From: an uncultured Eubacteriales bacterium
GTDB lineage: Bacteria > Bacillota > Clostridia > Christensenellales > CAG-138
Direction: 5' to 3'
Assembly (NCBI GenBank): GCA_900543475.1
Contig: UQRU01000117.1
Coordinates: 1-6,576 of the forward strand
Length of the DNA: 6,576 bases
The position numbers and the translations under genes are program-made. Of the stretch, positions 1 through 5,826 are shown piece after piece. Under the pieces are notes generated by a model, which saw only the letters and a program-made list of their open reading frames with translations, did not search any database and was not told the DNA's origin. Each line of letters opens with the position of its first letter. Position 1 is the stretch's first letter.

Positions 1-110
1 GGGGGGGCCGGGGCTAACTGGGGGGGGGTGTTGGGCCCGGTTTTTGGGGGGGGGGGGGGGGGGGCCCCCCCCCCCCCGGGCCGCAAAACGCCGCCGCCCC
101 CCCCGGGACC
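1..110. other. G/C homopolymer junk at contig end (probable artefact)
   Basis: This stretch is almost only G and C in long runs. About 19 G (46-64) is followed directly by about 13 C (65-77), with further G and C runs on both sides. The run of G meeting a run of C forms a fold-back hairpin, as expected where reads fail into poly-G and are assembled against their complement. Open frames here give only poly-Gly/Pro peptides and are not genes. Normal-looking sequence resumes at about 110-130. I infer an artefact; a real G-tract cannot be excluded from sequence alone. Confidence 0.75.
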
Positions 111-211
111 TACCGGGGCCCACTACCGCTCTGGTTTATCCCTGCTCTTTTCGACCCGTTTCATGGATACGCCCCTCGCTCTATCGGCGGGGCCTTCCTG
201 CGGCAAAAGCA

Positions 212-237
212 AAAAGGCGGCATAAAAGCCGTCTTTT
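212..237 (-). terminator. Intrinsic terminator of the LCP/deacylase/small-protein unit
   Basis: A 10-bp stem (212-221 pairing with 228-237) encloses a 6-nt loop. On the minus strand the stem ends in a run of U, extended by the A-run at 211-215, and carries one A/C mismatch; on the plus strand the same pair is a G-U wobble. It lies 43 nt after the stop codon of the 32-aa gene and is placed to end that minus-strand transcript. Its flanking A and T tracts would let it work in both directions. Confidence 0.7.
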
Positions 238-280
238 CCCTTTTGCAAGTGAAAGGATGATCGTGGGAAAGGGGGTTCCC

Positions 281-379
281 TCAGATCTTGTGGCGCTTAT
301 ACAAGGCAAAAGCCACGAGCAGCGCCGCCGTGCAAACGGCAATGGTGAGCTTCACAGGGTCGCTCAAGTTCAATATCAT
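281..379 (-). CDS. 32-residue single-pass membrane protein, unknown function
   Basis: This short frame encodes 32 residues starting MILNLSDPVK. An in-frame TAA two codons before the ATG fixes the start, and a clear ribosome binding site (GGGAGG, 387-392) sits 7 nt upstream. A hydrophobic stretch (about residues 11-27) is followed by the basic tail KRHKI, so by the positive-inside rule the C-terminus should be cytoplasmic. It starts 64 nt after the deacylase gene stops and is followed by a terminator, so it looks like the last gene of the LCP transcript. I do not recognise a family and assign no function. Against chance: a strong RBS, the correct strand, a clean membrane segment and position just before a terminator. 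For chance: the small size. It could be a membrane anchor or a small partner of an envelope protein, but that is a guess. Confidence 0.6.
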   Translation of the reverse strand: MILNLSDPVKLTIAVCTAALLVAFALYKRHKI

Positions 380-443
380 GCGTTATCCTCCCATAATGCA
401 GGCGCTGGCGAAACGCTCGCCGCGTCAAACCAATAATGGCCAA

Positions 444-935
444 TCAACTTTCCGGGCATCCATCCCAGCCCTTACAAACATCCACCCATGCGGCAGCCTT
501 TGCGCACTGCTCCAATTCCTGGCAGGTCATAGGCACGGCGCTGTTGCCGCTGCCAGCCGCCGGATAGACCACATCAAAGCGCTGCATGGAAACATCCAAA
601 TAAACCGGCACGCCCTCCGGCAAAGCAAAGGGGCAAACACCGCCCACTGCGTGGCCCGTATGAGCCAAGGCTTCCTCATGGGAGAGCATCCGGGCCTTCA
701 TCCCGAAGCGGGCTTTAAACTTCTGATTATCTACCTTAGCATCCCCAGCCATGACCACCAGCATACAGCCCTGGCCTCCTGGGCCTTGAAAGGACAAGGT
801 CTTGGCGATGCGGGCGGGAGCCGTACCCAAAGCCTGGGCAGCCAGCTCCACCGTGGCGCTGGATACGGGGAATTCCATAACCTGTTCCCCTTTTCCAAAG
901 TCAGACAGATATTTACGTACGACCTCTATGCTCAT
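444..935 (-). CDS. YbaK/EbsC-family aminoacyl-tRNA deacylase
   Basis: This 163-residue cytoplasmic protein is a single YbaK/prolyl-tRNA-editing-like domain. Family members hydrolyse misacylated tRNAs in trans, classically Cys-tRNA(Pro); the substrate of this subgroup is not fixed by sequence. Visible marks are ARIAKTLSF (residues 41-49), where Lys45 matches the conserved catalytic-site lysine, the GGVCPFALPEGVPVYLD segment (98-114) and AAGSGNSAVPMT (126-137), the usual C-terminal glycine/serine loop. The length is normal for stand-alone members such as B. subtilis YwhH. The start is well supported: AGGAGG (942-947) is 6 nt before the ATG. It begins only 20 nt after the LCP stop codon and is very likely cotranscribed with it. 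No truncation or missing key residue is seen. The family call is secure; the exact tRNA substrate is not. Confidence 0.92.
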   Translation of the reverse strand: MSIEVVRKYLSDFGKGEQVMEFPVSSATVELAAQALGTAPARIAKTLSFQGPGGQGCMLVVMAGDAKVDNQKFKARFGMKARMLSHEEALAHTGHAVGGVCPFALPEGVPVYLDVSMQRFDVVYPAAGSGNSAVPMTCQELEQCAKAAAWVDVCKGWDGCPES

Positions 936-955
936 AACCAGCCTCCTGGGATAGA

Positions 956-2359
956 CTACTGGACAATGCCATAAGCACCGCTGTTCAGCGCGTTGATGAT
1001 CTGGCTATTCAGCTGTTGCACCGGCGGGGTACACGCATCCAGCAAAGACTTATCCTCTGCCTCGATGGCATCCTCCAATTGATCCAAGTAGTATTGTAAG
1101 GTATCCCGGGTGGTTTGGTCAAGATAGGAACCATATCCCTGCAGGATTCCCACGCCCTGGGCATAGGCATTGTTGGCAGCCGCCAGTTCCGTGGCGATCA
1201 GTTGCCGGTTCATCTCGATCTGGGCCAGGATCAGATCCACATCCACGTCCTGATCTACCGAGGGGGTAGAGCCATAAATGTCTTTCAGCAGTTTTTCCAG
1301 GCGGCTTACGTAAATGCCCCAATAGTCCCGGGCGGCATAAGAGAACGCTTTTCCTTCCACGGTATGGGTGCCCAGCTGGCTCATATCCATGTGCAGGGCC
1401 ACCAGGGACAGGGAGCAGATCTGCTTAAAGCTCAGGTTGGTCATGATATTTTGTTCCACCGCCTTATAGATGGTGGGGATGTTGGCGATCTGGTTGGTAT
1501 CCTTGAGTTGTTGGAGGATGGCCGCGATCATCATCTGCTGCCGGCCCACCCGGGCGATATCACTGGAGCCCTTGCGCTGCCGGCAATAGTCCAGCACCGC
1601 CTGGCCGTCCAGGTGCTGCATGCCTGGATGAAGCTCCCGTCCATTCATGGTGACTTCGATGTCCACGTTATAGTCCACCCCACCCATGGCGTCCACCACT
1701 TCCTTCACCACGTTCATATTGAACCCCACATAATATTCCACCGGGATGCCCAATAGCTTGGAGACCGTATTGGTGGTGTAGGCGAAGCCGTTTTTCTGGG
1801 CGCCGCCGCCAGCGGAGAAAGCGGAATTGATCTTAGCATAGGGGGAAGCCTCATCTGCCAGGTTTCCCTTGGCGGTATAGATCTTCACGTAGCTATCCCG
1901 GGGGATGGAGATAATATCCACATCGTTGGTGGAAAAATCGATGGTGACCAGCATAATGGTATCCGTGCGGAAGGAGCCCCATTCTTCCCGTTCGGTGCTC
2001 TCATCGATGCCCAGCAACAGGATGTTCACCCGGTTTTTCATAAAGTCCAGATCCGCTTCGCTGCGCAAGACCGCGTCTGGGTCGGGGGTAGGGCTGGGCG
2101 TGGGCTCCGCCGTAGCCGTAGGGGCAGGCGCAGCCGGGGTTTCCACCGGGGCGGGGCTGGGGGTCGTTTGGGGTTCAAACAAGGATTCAGGAGAGGTGAT
2201 CTCCTGATAAAAATGCAGGCCCCAAACTGCTCCTGCCAGCAAAAGCGCCAACACGACCAACAAAATGATCTTAAGGGCAAGGGGCATCCGCTTCTTTTTA
2301 TTATGCTTATGGGAACCGTGGCGGCCGCCGGAAGAGGAGGCCTTGGTTTCATGCTCCAT
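956..2359 (-). CDS. LytR-CpsA-Psr (LCP) family cell-envelope glycopolymer transferase
   Basis: This 467-residue protein belongs to the LCP family, whose members move undecaprenyl-linked teichoic acids, capsule or other glycopolymers onto peptidoglycan outside the membrane. A basic cytoplasmic head (1-25, with HKHNKKKR) leads into one membrane helix (about 27-47), then a Pro/Thr/Ala-rich linker (about 60-95) and the LCP domain (about 111-285). Hallmarks are NILLLGID (112-119), FRTDTIML (130-137, Arg131 and Asp133), SIPRDSYVKI (151-160), KINSAF (176-181), MGGVDYNVD (225-233), LDGQAVLDYCRQR (250-262) and DIARVGRQQ (267-275); the arginines form the pyrophosphate-lipid pocket. A further 180 residues follow, helical and acidic near the end, with no LytR_C domain I can recognise. 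The RBS is weak (GAGG about 11 nt upstream), but a near-consensus promoter lies just ahead. It heads the unit with the deacylase and the 32-aa gene. Which polymer it attaches cannot be told. Confidence 0.95.
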   Translation of the reverse strand: MEHETKASSSGGRHGSHKHNKKKRMPLALKIILLVVLALLLAGAVWGLHFYQEITSPESLFEPQTTPSPAPVETPAAPAPTATAEPTPSPTPDPDAVLRSEADLDFMKNRVNILLLGIDESTEREEWGSFRTDTIMLVTIDFSTNDVDIISIPRDSYVKIYTAKGNLADEASPYAKINSAFSAGGGAQKNGFAYTTNTVSKLLGIPVEYYVGFNMNVVKEVVDAMGGVDYNVDIEVTMNGRELHPGMQHLDGQAVLDYCRQRKGSSDIARVGRQQMMIAAILQQLKDTNQIANIPTIYKAVEQNIMTNLSFKQICSLSLVALHMDMSQLGTHTVEGKAFSYAARDYWGIYVSRLEKLLKDIYGSTPSVDQDVDVDLILAQIEMNRQLIATELAAANNAYAQGVGILQGYGSYLDQTTRDTLQYYLDQLEDAIEAEDKSLLDACTPPVQQLNSQIINALNSGAYGIVQ

Positions 2360-2395
2360 GGTGACAAAAACCTCGCATTAATTTAATTTACCCAC

Positions 2396-2423
2396 ATTAT
2401 ACTCCTTTTCCCTCTCCGGGCAA
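2396..2423 (-). promoter_or_regulatory. Sigma-A-type promoter for the LCP unit
   Basis: Read on the minus strand, a perfect TATAAT (-10, 2396-2401) is preceded at 16 nt by TTGCCC (-35, 2418-2423, four of six matching TTGACA). The -10 box lies 36 nt before the LCP start codon. It falls in the 80-bp gap after the AraC-family gene, so the LCP unit need not depend on readthrough from that regulator. I see no hairpin terminator between the two genes. Confidence 0.7.
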
Positions 2424-2439
2424 AGCGGCGGCGGGAATG

Positions 2440-3366
2440 TTAACAAATAGTTTGACTTCTATCTCGATATTCCTTTGGGGAGCAATTGAGCTGCCGGCGG
2501 AACACCTTGCTAAAATAGCTGGGGCTGTTGAACCCCGCCCGCTCGGCCACGGTGGTAACGGGCAGATCCGTCTCCTCCAGCATCACCGCCGCGGCGCAGA
2601 TCCGGTAATTGACCACATAAGCCACCGGCGCCATACCAATGGTCTTTTCAAAGCAGCGGCAGCACTCCCGCTCGCTGATGTTGGCGGCGGCGGCGATATC
2701 CGGCAGGGTGATATGCTCGGAATAGTGGGCGTGGATATAATCCAGCATGGCCTTCAGGCGGGCGGCCTGGCCGGAATCGCCCCCCCGGTAGAAGATGAGG
2801 TCGTCCTGCAAATTTTCCACCAGCCTTCGCCAAAGCCGGGATAGGGCGTCCCGAACCCGGAATTCAAACCCGAACCCCCCGGCCTCGCAGGCGTGAAAAG
2901 CCTCTTGAAAATGCTCTAAGCACACCGCTTGCCAAGGTACCATGGGGGAAAACACGATAAAGCGCAGGGCGGCGCAATTGAGCACCGGCAGCACATACCG
3001 CTGGTGGATGACCCCCTCGGGCCGGCCGCCGATCAAGGCGGGATGGAACACCATGGAGCGAAAGCGGCAAAGGGTGCGGGGGGCTTGGCGGATGCTATGC
3101 ATGGCGTTGGTATTGAGCAGGATGCATTCGCCGCTATTGAGCACCACAGAGCCTGTATCCAGCTGTACCCGGGCCTTCCCCTCCGTGACCAAAAAGAGCT
3201 CCAGCTCCTCGTGCCAGTGCCAAGGGATCTGGCCTGTAAAATAATCTTTTACAGCCCCATCGTAACAGGCGCAGGGGAAAAGCGGCGTGCCGTGGGCGTC
3301 TAGCTCTTTCAGGTCTGCCGCGGTGCGGACACGAAATTTATATTTTGGATGCATTTTCGCCGGCAT
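2440..3366 (-). CDS. AraC-family transcriptional regulator with N-terminal cupin
   Basis: This 308-residue protein is a one-component regulator. The N-terminal cupin sensing domain (about 25-100) shows the HWHEELELFLVTEG pattern (50-63, with His50, His52 and Glu53) and a second strand pair around LNSGECILLNTNAMHSI (76-92). The C-terminal AraC/XylS DNA-binding domain (about 204-304) has two helix-turn-helix units: LPDIAAAANISERECCRCF (221-239) and VTTVAERAGFNSPSYFSKVF (270-289), ending in the typical CSPKEYR. These regulators often bind a sugar or small metabolite, but the ligand cannot be read here. Three cysteines (235, 236, 238) sit in the first recognition helix. The frame stays open upstream to 3756, but the start at 3366 is chosen because GGAGG (3373-3377) lies 6 nt before it and the extension would overlap the divergent small gene. 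The gene is divergent from that gene and upstream of the LCP unit, either of which it might control. Confidence 0.93.
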   Translation of the reverse strand: MPAKMHPKYKFRVRTAADLKELDAHGTPLFPCACYDGAVKDYFTGQIPWHWHEELELFLVTEGKARVQLDTGSVVLNSGECILLNTNAMHSIRQAPRTLCRFRSMVFHPALIGGRPEGVIHQRYVLPVLNCAALRFIVFSPMVPWQAVCLEHFQEAFHACEAGGFGFEFRVRDALSRLWRRLVENLQDDLIFYRGGDSGQAARLKAMLDYIHAHYSEHITLPDIAAAANISERECCRCFEKTIGMAPVAYVVNYRICAAAVMLEETDLPVTTVAERAGFNSPSYFSKVFRRQLNCSPKEYRDRSQTIC

Positions 3367-3372
3367 ATCGCA

Positions 3373-3377
3373 CCTCC
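3373..3377 (-). promoter_or_regulatory. Ribosome binding site deciding the AraC-family start
   Basis: On the minus strand GGAGG lies 6 nt before the ATG of MPAKMHPKYK. It decides the start against an in-frame extension of 130 codons, which would run across the divergent gene at 3499-3735. An intermediate in-frame ATG (MDCHKYV) lacks a comparable site and its leader is AT-rich, like non-coding DNA. Confidence 0.75.
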
Positions 3378-3423
3378 ATGGGAAAATTTTGTCCAAATTG
3401 TTATAGTAATAGGCAACATACTT

Positions 3424-3453
3424 ATGGCAGTCCATCTCTTTGCACAGTATAAT
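3424..3453 (+). promoter_or_regulatory. Candidate promoter of the 78-aa gene
   Basis: A perfect TATAAT (3448-3453) is preceded at 18 nt by ATGGCA (3424-3429, four of six matching TTGACA), 45 nt before the start codon at 3499. On the opposite strand TATACT (3446-3451) overlaps the same -10 box and could serve the AraC-family gene, but I find no good -35 for it. The surrounding 3380-3480 is much more AT-rich than the flanking genes, as expected for a divergent promoter region. Confidence 0.5.
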
Positions 3454-3498
3454 TTTACCAGAACCAAGAAATGAAAACAAGAAAAGGAGGATAACGCC

Positions 3499-3735
3499 AT
3501 GATGACGCTTCTCAACATCAACAATACTGATCGGTTCTTTTCTATCGTGGACGGATGTGCCGGCCCTGTCACGGTGCAGTCCTCGGACGGCCGCAAAGAA
3601 GACCTGCGGCACAACACCCTGCTCCGGGATCTCTTGACCAGCAGCGGTGACGGCAGCATTGCCAAGATCGACCTGGATTGCACAGACGCCGGCGACGCAT
3701 CCCGCATGTTCAAGTACATGCTGGAGGGCGCCTAA
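3499..3735 (+). CDS. Small conserved-looking protein of unknown function (78 aa)
   Basis: This gene encodes 78 residues, with a textbook AAGGAGG (3484-3490) 8 nt before the ATG. A second ATG follows at once, so the first Met may or may not be used. The sequence begins MMTLLNINNTDRFFSIVDGC and ends FKYMLEGA; it is soluble-looking, without signal peptide, membrane segment or Cys-pair motif. The pattern LLNINNTDRFF(x)VD is one I associate, from memory, with small clostridial proteins that are often mislabelled 'polyA polymerase'; no enzymatic domain is visible, and I do not accept that name. It is the only plus-strand gene here, divergent from the AraC-family gene, with its own promoter and a strong terminator 60 nt downstream, so it is probably monocistronic. 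The divergent regulator is an obvious candidate controller, by position only. The gene call is good; the function is unknown. Confidence 0.8.
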   Translation: MMTLLNINNTDRFFSIVDGCAGPVTVQSSDGRKEDLRHNTLLRDLLTSSGDGSIAKIDLDCTDAGDASRMFKYMLEGA

Positions 3736-3746
3736 TCGGCAGCCTG

Positions 3747-3763
3747 CCAGCCCCAAGGGCTGG
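3747..3763 (+). repeat. Short hairpin ahead of the terminator
   Basis: CCAGCCC (3747-3753) pairs perfectly with GGGCTGG (3757-3763) around a CAA loop. It is not followed by a U-tract, so it is probably not itself the terminator; it may stabilise the 3' end of the small-gene mRNA together with the terminator 30 nt further on. Confidence 0.4.
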
Positions 3764-3794
3764 ATACCCTTTCTCAGTTCTCACAAAAGACACC

Positions 3795-3821
3795 GGGCGG
3801 CGATATGCCGCCCATTTTTTT
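3795..3821 (+). terminator. Terminator between convergent 78-aa gene and mutY
   Basis: A perfect 7-bp stem, GGGCGGC (3795-3801) with GCCGCCC (3807-3813), has a 5-nt loop and is followed by A and seven T. It is a strong rho-independent terminator for the plus-strand gene. The T-run overlaps the mutY stop codon (3820-3822) on the other strand. On that strand the hairpin follows the stop directly, with a weaker CTTTTG tail, so it probably serves both convergent genes. Confidence 0.88.
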
Positions 3822-4914
3822 ATTGCCCCAATGGGGGCAAAAACTGCCGGAAAGCCGTGGGCAGGGCATAGACCCCGGTCAGCTCCTGGGGTAGGGCCCA
3901 GCAAAAAGCAGGGTCTCCCTCTGCGCAATCGATCACATAGCCGGTCATTTCCCATTCCAAGTGGGTGAAAATATGGGTGCGGTGCAAGACCTGCCGGGGA
4001 GCGACAGGGGACAGGTTCCAGGCTTCCGCCTGGGCCAGGGCCTCCTGGGTGGAAAGGCGGCCGGGCAGGTTGGGAAATTCCCACAGCCCTGCCAGCAATC
4101 CCCGCCCAGGCCGCCGCCTTAGGGCAATGCGGCCCTCCCACCAAAGCAGGAACAGGGTATGGGCTTCCTGTTTTCTGGGGCGTTTGGGGGTACGCAGGGG
4201 CAGGGTCTCCGGCGCGCCGGCCATCCGTCCCAGGCAAAATTCCCGGCAGGGGCAGGCGTCGCACCGGGGCCTTCCCCCAGGCGGGCAAAGGGTAGCGCCC
4301 AGCTCCATAAGGGCCTGGGTGAAGTCCCCGCATTGCCCCAGCGGATATACGGCTTCCAGGGCCGCCGCCACCGCCCGCTTCATAGGAGGCGGGTCCATAG
4401 GCTGCCGGATATTGCAAAGCCGGGCGATCACCCGCAACACATTGCCATCCACCGCCGCTACAGGCATATCAAAACAAATGGAGCAGACGGCTCCCGCCGT
4501 ATAATCCCCGATGCCCGGAAGGCTGCGGATGGCTTTGTATTCCCTGGGAAATACCCCGTTGTATTCCCGCTGGATCTGCTGCGCGGCCCGTTGTAGGTTC
4601 CGTACCCGGCTATAATAGCCCAGCCCTTCCCACAGTTTGAACAGCAGTCCTTCCTCTGCCGCCGCCAGGGCGGCAATGGTGGGCAGCGCCTCTAAAAAGC
4701 GGGTATAATAGCCTCGCACAGCCTCTACCCGGGTCTGTTGGAGCATGATCTCGCTGAGCCATACGTGATAGGGCTCCCGGTCCGCCCGCCAGGGCAACAC
4801 CCTGGCGTTTTGTTGATACCAGGGTAGCAACGCCCCTGGCAGCTGCGCCAAGCCTGGAAAGGCAGGCGCCTGAAAAGATCCTCGTTTTTGTTCCATGGCC
4901 CCATGATACACCAT
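3820..4914 (-). CDS. mutY: A/G-specific adenine DNA glycosylase MutY
   Basis: MutY removes adenine mispaired with 8-oxoguanine in base excision repair. With the start at 4914 the protein has 364 residues, a normal length. The N-terminal catalytic domain shows PWR (41-43), WLSEIMLQQT (52-61, catalytic Glu55), the helix-hairpin-helix LPGIGDYTA (132-140) and VDGNVLRV (155-162, catalytic Asp156). The four iron-sulfur ligands are Cys210, 218, 221 and 227. The C-terminal NUDIX-like domain (about 250-360) carries GLLAGLWEFPNL (272-283) and HIFTHLEW (314-321), whose Phe-Thr-His corresponds to the 8-oxoguanine-reading loop. The frame is open to a TTG at 4962, but that lies inside the sigG terminator and is rejected. 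ATG at 4914 has only a GGGGG about 5 nt upstream; ATG at 4896 has no better site, so the start is uncertain. The gene follows sigG with the palindrome between them, and no promoter is recognisable in the 42-nt leader. Confidence 0.95.
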   Translation of the reverse strand: MVYHGAMEQKRGSFQAPAFPGLAQLPGALLPWYQQNARVLPWRADREPYHVWLSEIMLQQTRVEAVRGYYTRFLEALPTIAALAAAEEGLLFKLWEGLGYYSRVRNLQRAAQQIQREYNGVFPREYKAIRSLPGIGDYTAGAVCSICFDMPVAAVDGNVLRVIARLCNIRQPMDPPPMKRAVAAALEAVYPLGQCGDFTQALMELGATLCPPGGRPRCDACPCREFCLGRMAGAPETLPLRTPKRPRKQEAHTLFLLWWEGRIALRRRPGRGLLAGLWEFPNLPGRLSTQEALAQAEAWNLSPVAPRQVLHRTHIFTHLEWEMTGYVIDCAEGDPAFCWALPQELTGVYALPTAFRQFLPPLGQ

Positions 4915-4956
4915 CCAGGCCCCCAGGGTAAAGCCCCCGGGGGGCGCCGGCTGCAA

Positions 4957-4996
4957 GGGCAATCAAAAAGGCGGCCGGCCGCCTTTTTGATTGCCC
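4957..4996 (-). terminator. Perfect 40-bp palindrome, terminator after sigG
   Basis: Positions 4957-4976 are the exact reverse complement of 4977-4996, with no mismatch and no spacer. The core is GCGGCCGGCCGC, flanked by AAAAA on one side and TTTTT on the other, then AATC/GATT and GGGC/GCCC. On the minus strand it starts 15 nt after the sigG stop codon and gives a long GC stem followed by a U-run, a strong intrinsic terminator. It is symmetrical, so it would work equally on the plus strand. mutY begins 42 nt beyond it. Confidence 0.88.
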
Positions 4997-5011
4997 AGGG
5001 GCGAAATACCG

Positions 5012-5785
5012 CTATACATATTTTCGCATGTGCTTGAGTGCGCTTTTTTCCAGGCGGGACACCTGGGCCTGGCTGATGCCGATCTCCTCCGCCACCTCCA
5101 TCTGGGTGCGGCCTTTGAAAAACCGAAGATGCAAAATCCGCCGCTCCCGGTCAGTGAGCTTTTCCATCCCCCGTTCCAAAGCCACGTGGGTCAGCCAATC
5201 GTCATCGCAGGTACCCTCGTCCTTTACCTGGTCCATTACGTAAATGGCGTCCCCGTCGTCGTGATAGATGGGTTCGAATAGGGAGACCGGGTCCTGGATG
5301 GCGTCCAGGGCAAAGGCGATTTCCTCCTCCTTGACCCCCATCGCCTTGGCAATGTCGCTGATATGGGGTTCTTGCCCCATCTCTTCCAGGAGTTTGCTCC
5401 TGGTTTGCAGGGCGCGGTATGCGGTATCCCGTATGGAGCGGGAGACCCGCAGAGCATTGTTGTCCCTTAAATGCCGCCGCACCTCCCCGATGATCATGGG
5501 AACCGCATAGGTGGAAAAACGCACCTCATGCTTCAGATCAAAGTTATCGATGGCCTTGATCAGGCCAATACACCCCACCTGAAAGAGATCGTCCATCTGC
5601 TCCCCCCGTCCGGAAAACCGCTGGATCACGCTAAGCACCAAACGCAAATTTTCCCGAATAAAGGTTTCCCTGGCCTCCTGGTCGCCCGCTTGGATCTTCA
5701 AAAGCAATTCCCGGCTACGCTTTTGGGTCATCATGGGCAGCTTGGCGGTATCCAGTCCGCAGATCTCCACCTTGTTCAGCGCCAT
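5012..5785 (-). CDS. sigG: RNA polymerase sporulation sigma factor SigG
   Basis: This 257-residue protein is the late forespore sigma factor; B. subtilis SigG has 260 residues. The N-terminal signature NKVEICGLDTAKLP (4-17) is diagnostic for SigG over SigF. Region 2 (about 41-111) contains NLRLVLSVIQRF, DDLFQVGCIGL and FSTYAVPMIIGEVRR; DAIQDPVSLFEPIYHDDGD (161-179) links regions 3 and 4; region 4 (about 206-254) has the helix-turn-helix TQMEVAEEIGISQAQVSRLE. ATG at 5785 is chosen because AGGGGGG (5794-5800) lies 8 nt upstream and it gives the conserved N-terminus; TTG codons further up are not needed. The residue aligned with Asn45 of B. subtilis SigG, which is needed for CsfB (Gin) binding there, is Arg44 here. 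No sigE or spoIIGA lies upstream: a terminator and an NlpC/P60 gene do. No clear SigF- or SigG-type promoter is seen. Confidence 0.97.
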   Translation of the reverse strand: MALNKVEICGLDTAKLPMMTQKRSRELLLKIQAGDQEARETFIRENLRLVLSVIQRFSGRGEQMDDLFQVGCIGLIKAIDNFDLKHEVRFSTYAVPMIIGEVRRHLRDNNALRVSRSIRDTAYRALQTRSKLLEEMGQEPHISDIAKAMGVKEEEIAFALDAIQDPVSLFEPIYHDDGDAIYVMDQVKDEGTCDDDWLTHVALERGMEKLTDRERRILHLRFFKGRTQMEVAEEIGISQAQVSRLEKSALKHMRKYV

Positions 5786-5826
5786 AACCGCATCCCCCCT
5801 CAACAAACATTCGTTACGCCTTTAGC

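Noticed and set aside
123..164. 13-codon minus-strand frame (MKRVEKSRDKPER) with a GAGGGG upstream
   Set aside because: It is very short, ends next to the artefact zone and has no other support. It might be the start of a real gene broken by sequence errors, but that cannot be shown.
28..436. Plus-strand frames rich in Gly, Pro and Arg
   Set aside because: They start in the G/C homopolymers and continue antisense to the small membrane gene; there is no RBS and the composition is artefactual.
288..974. 228-codon plus-strand frame
   Set aside because: It is antisense to the deacylase, which has clear family motifs and an RBS; this frame has neither.
1115..1756. 213-codon plus-strand frame rich in His and Ile
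   Set aside because: It is a shadow of the LCP coding sequence on the opposite strand.
3367..3756. 130-codon N-terminal extension of the AraC-family protein
   Set aside because: It overlaps the divergent 78-aa gene, crosses AT-rich promoter-like DNA and adds no domain; a good RBS supports the start at 3366.
4915..4962. TTG start giving a 380-aa MutY
   Set aside because: The codon lies inside the sigG terminator palindrome and the added residues (PLQPAPPGG...) are not MutY-like.
5012..5785. Assignment as SigF or SigB-type sigma factor
   Set aside because: The N-terminal NKVEICGLDTAKLP signature and the high match through DAIQDPVSLFEPIY point to SigG.
5786..5806. TTG start extending SigG by 7 residues
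   Set aside because: The extension would include the RBS itself; ATG at 5785 gives the conserved N-terminus.
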